A stretch of DNA of 64,000 nt, from NCBI GenBank assembly GCA_964655225.1, contig CAZZMB010000005.1, positions 4,588 through 68,587 of the forward strand, read 5' to 3'. A program made the translations under genes and the position numbers. How positions within the stretch are numbered: the stretch's first letter is position 1; each line of letters opens with the position of its first letter. This DNA is from JAFMKE01 sp964655225 (GTDB lineage Bacteria; Bacteroidota; Bacteroidia; Chitinophagales; UBA8649). The notes below the pieces were generated by a model. The model did not search any database and was not told the origin of the DNA. It saw nothing but the letters and a program-made list of their open reading frames with translations. Shown here in pieces: positions 63,191 to 64,000 of the stretch.

Positions 63191-63264
63191 GTGGTTGTAG
63201 CTCAGTAGGTTAGAGCACTGGTTTGTGGTTCCAGGGGTCGCGGGTTCGAATCCCGTCTTCCACC
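63191..63264 (+). tRNA. trnH: tRNA-His (GTG anticodon)
   Basis: The cloverleaf is clear: acceptor GTGGTTG, TA at 8-9, D-arm GCTC...GAGC, anticodon loop TTGTGGT with GTG, T-arm GCGGG TTCGAAT CCCGT and a discriminator C at 63264. The base before the gene (63190) is G, giving the G-1:C73 pair typical of tRNA-His. CCA is not encoded. Positions 5-68 and 6-67 of the acceptor stem are U-U, and 31-39 of the anticodon stem is U-U, which is unusual. Confidence 0.95.
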
Positions 63265-63270
63265 CATTTT

Positions 63271-63300
63271 AAAGGTCTAGACAATATCTAGGCCTTTTTT
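63271..63300 (+). terminator. intrinsic terminator after tRNA-His
   Basis: AGGTCTAGA and TCTAGGCCT pair (one G-U) around a CAATA loop, followed by a T run. Confidence 0.8.
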
Positions 63301-63319
63301 AATACCTAAACTATCAAAT

Positions 63320-63913
63320 ATGTTTAATTATCCACTCCATTTTGAATTTAAGATTGGCACTTTTAGTAATGATTTTGTTGCTAAAGACAACGATGGTCAG
63401 ACTCTGGCATATGTAAGGCAACAAATGTTCAAGTTAAAGGAAAAGGTCGTTGTCTTTTCTGATGAATCCAGGTCCAGTGAAATGTTTCATATAAAGGCTG
63501 ATAAATGGTTGGATTTTAACACGGTATATAGCTTTACTTCTGCTCAAGAGGGCGTAAATTTAGGGAAAGTTGGTCGAAAGGGCTGGGCGTCTTTATGGAA
63601 GTCTAGGTATGAGCTTTTTGATGAAAATGGTAAGCAAGATTTGTTAATTGAAGAGGAGAATCCGTGGATAAAATTTTGGGATGGTTTACTGACTCAAGTT
63701 CCTATAGTTAACTTTTTTACGGGTTATTTTTTTAATCCCACTTACACCATTAAACGGCCGGATGGTGCGCTGGTTGGTCGATTTTCAAAGGAGAAATCAT
63801 TTTTTGGTCGACGCTTTACTTATCAAAAGCTAATGGAATATGAGCACGGGGAGGAACTTCGAAGCTTACTGGGCTTGATGATGATGGTTCTTCTTGAACG
63901 AAGAAGAGGGTAG
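63320..63913 (+). CDS. LURP-one-related/tubby-like family protein
   Basis: 197 residues, beta-rich with the LURP-one pattern: paired strands with VFSDESRSSEMFHIKAD, a Gly-Lys-Val-Gly-Arg-Lys-Gly turn (LGKVGRKGW) followed by SLWKSRYELFD, and a second half with YTIKRPDGALVGRF. A hydrophobic end (LLGLMMMVLLERR) resembles the buried helix of tubby-like/scramblase folds. The role is unknown in bacteria. The start follows the tRNA terminator by about 20 bases. Confidence 0.65.
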   Translation: MFNYPLHFEFKIGTFSNDFVAKDNDGQTLAYVRQQMFKLKEKVVVFSDESRSSEMFHIKADKWLDFNTVYSFTSAQEGVNLGKVGRKGWASLWKSRYELFDENGKQDLLIEEENPWIKFWDGLLTQVPIVNFFTGYFFNPTYTIKRPDGALVGRFSKEKSFFGRRFTYQKLMEYEHGEELRSLLGLMMMVLLERRRG

Positions 63914-63933
63914 TTGAGTTTTGATTAAAACAA

Positions 63934-64000
63934 TCACTCCAGCTCTCCAATGGTGTTTTCTTCTTGAGGAATGATTTCCTTCAATTGAGGGAGTTCCTCG
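63934..64000 (-). CDS. C-terminal end of a minus-strand gene, cut by the window edge
   Basis: On the minus strand the frame ending with TGA at 63934-63936 is open to the window end and reads as a protein-like acidic tail (...EELPQLKEIIPQEENT...). Only about 21 residues are visible, so no product can be named. It converges on the LURP-one-like gene with a 20-base gap. Confidence 0.45.
   Translation of the reverse strand, partial: EELPQLKEIIPQEENTIGELE

Noticed and set aside
1..64000. Mobile elements, CRISPR arrays, phage genes, toxin-antitoxin pairs or defence islands
   Set aside because: No transposase, integrase, repeat-spacer array, phage structural gene or defence domain was found on either strand.

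Overview
The window comes from a member of the Bacteroidota, most likely a marine-type Flavobacteriia or Saprospiria relative. The signs are AT-rich DNA, start codons preceded by A-rich leaders instead of Shine-Dalgarno sites, several TAnnTTTG -7 promoter boxes, a subtilase with a type IX secretion (T9SS) C-terminal domain, many short-signal lipoproteins and a TonB receptor with a carboxypeptidase-like N-terminal domain. The genus cannot be fixed from sequence reading alone. No phage, insertion sequence, integrase or CRISPR array was seen, so this looks like ordinary chromosome with one accessory-like metabolic island.

Layout: 1-0.75 kb, a truncated hypothetical gene and RNase HI. 0.87-5.7 kb, a PI-PLC-like lipoprotein and a Wzx/Wzz/Wzy-like envelope polysaccharide group. 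5.8-10.6 kb, an acyl-CoA dehydrogenase, a heme-type TonB receptor and a ribosome hibernation factor. 10.7-14.6 kb, an SDR, a CDP-alcohol phosphatidyltransferase, an ERG24-like sterol reductase homologue and a nitronate monooxygenase-like enzyme. 14.8-18.4 kb, an overlapping operon of fumarylacetoacetase, a membrane hydrolase, a flavin reductase-like protein and an alpha/beta hydrolase. 18.5-36 kb, housekeeping genes: typA, csp, thyA, clpC, a STAS protein, rnz, an NtrC-type regulator, rnpB, mutS, a SpoU methylase, an acyltransferase, a MazG-like protein and a sulfotransferase. 36-37.6 kb, pyrR-pyrB.

The most interesting part is 37.6-50.5 kb, a carotenoid island. A plus-strand chain of closely spaced or overlapping genes (GT4, GT2, ribBA, crtD-like, cruF-like, MerR/CarH-like) is followed by an ECF sigma factor, crtI and crtB. 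A converging minus-strand operon encodes a Rieske oxygenase, a CrtU-like desaturase/methyltransferase homologue and a CrtYcd-type lycopene cyclase. Together these suggest a light-regulated pathway: CrtB and CrtI make lycopene, the cyclase makes one ring, CruF and CrtD modify the open end, and the CrtU-like/Rieske pair further desaturates or oxidises the ring. The regulator keeps most of the CarH photoreceptor signature. The gap between it and the sigma gene holds two 36-bp inverted repeats of identical geometry. RibBA may supply flavin to the three FAD enzymes of the island.

The end of the window (50.6-64 kb) carries phhA, cinA, a DUF4197 lipoprotein, a DUF349 protein, a secreted T9SS subtilase, a copper P-type ATPase with a small membrane protein, tRNA-His, a LURP-one-like protein and the 3' end of another gene. 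No gene-free stretch exceeds about 290 bases.
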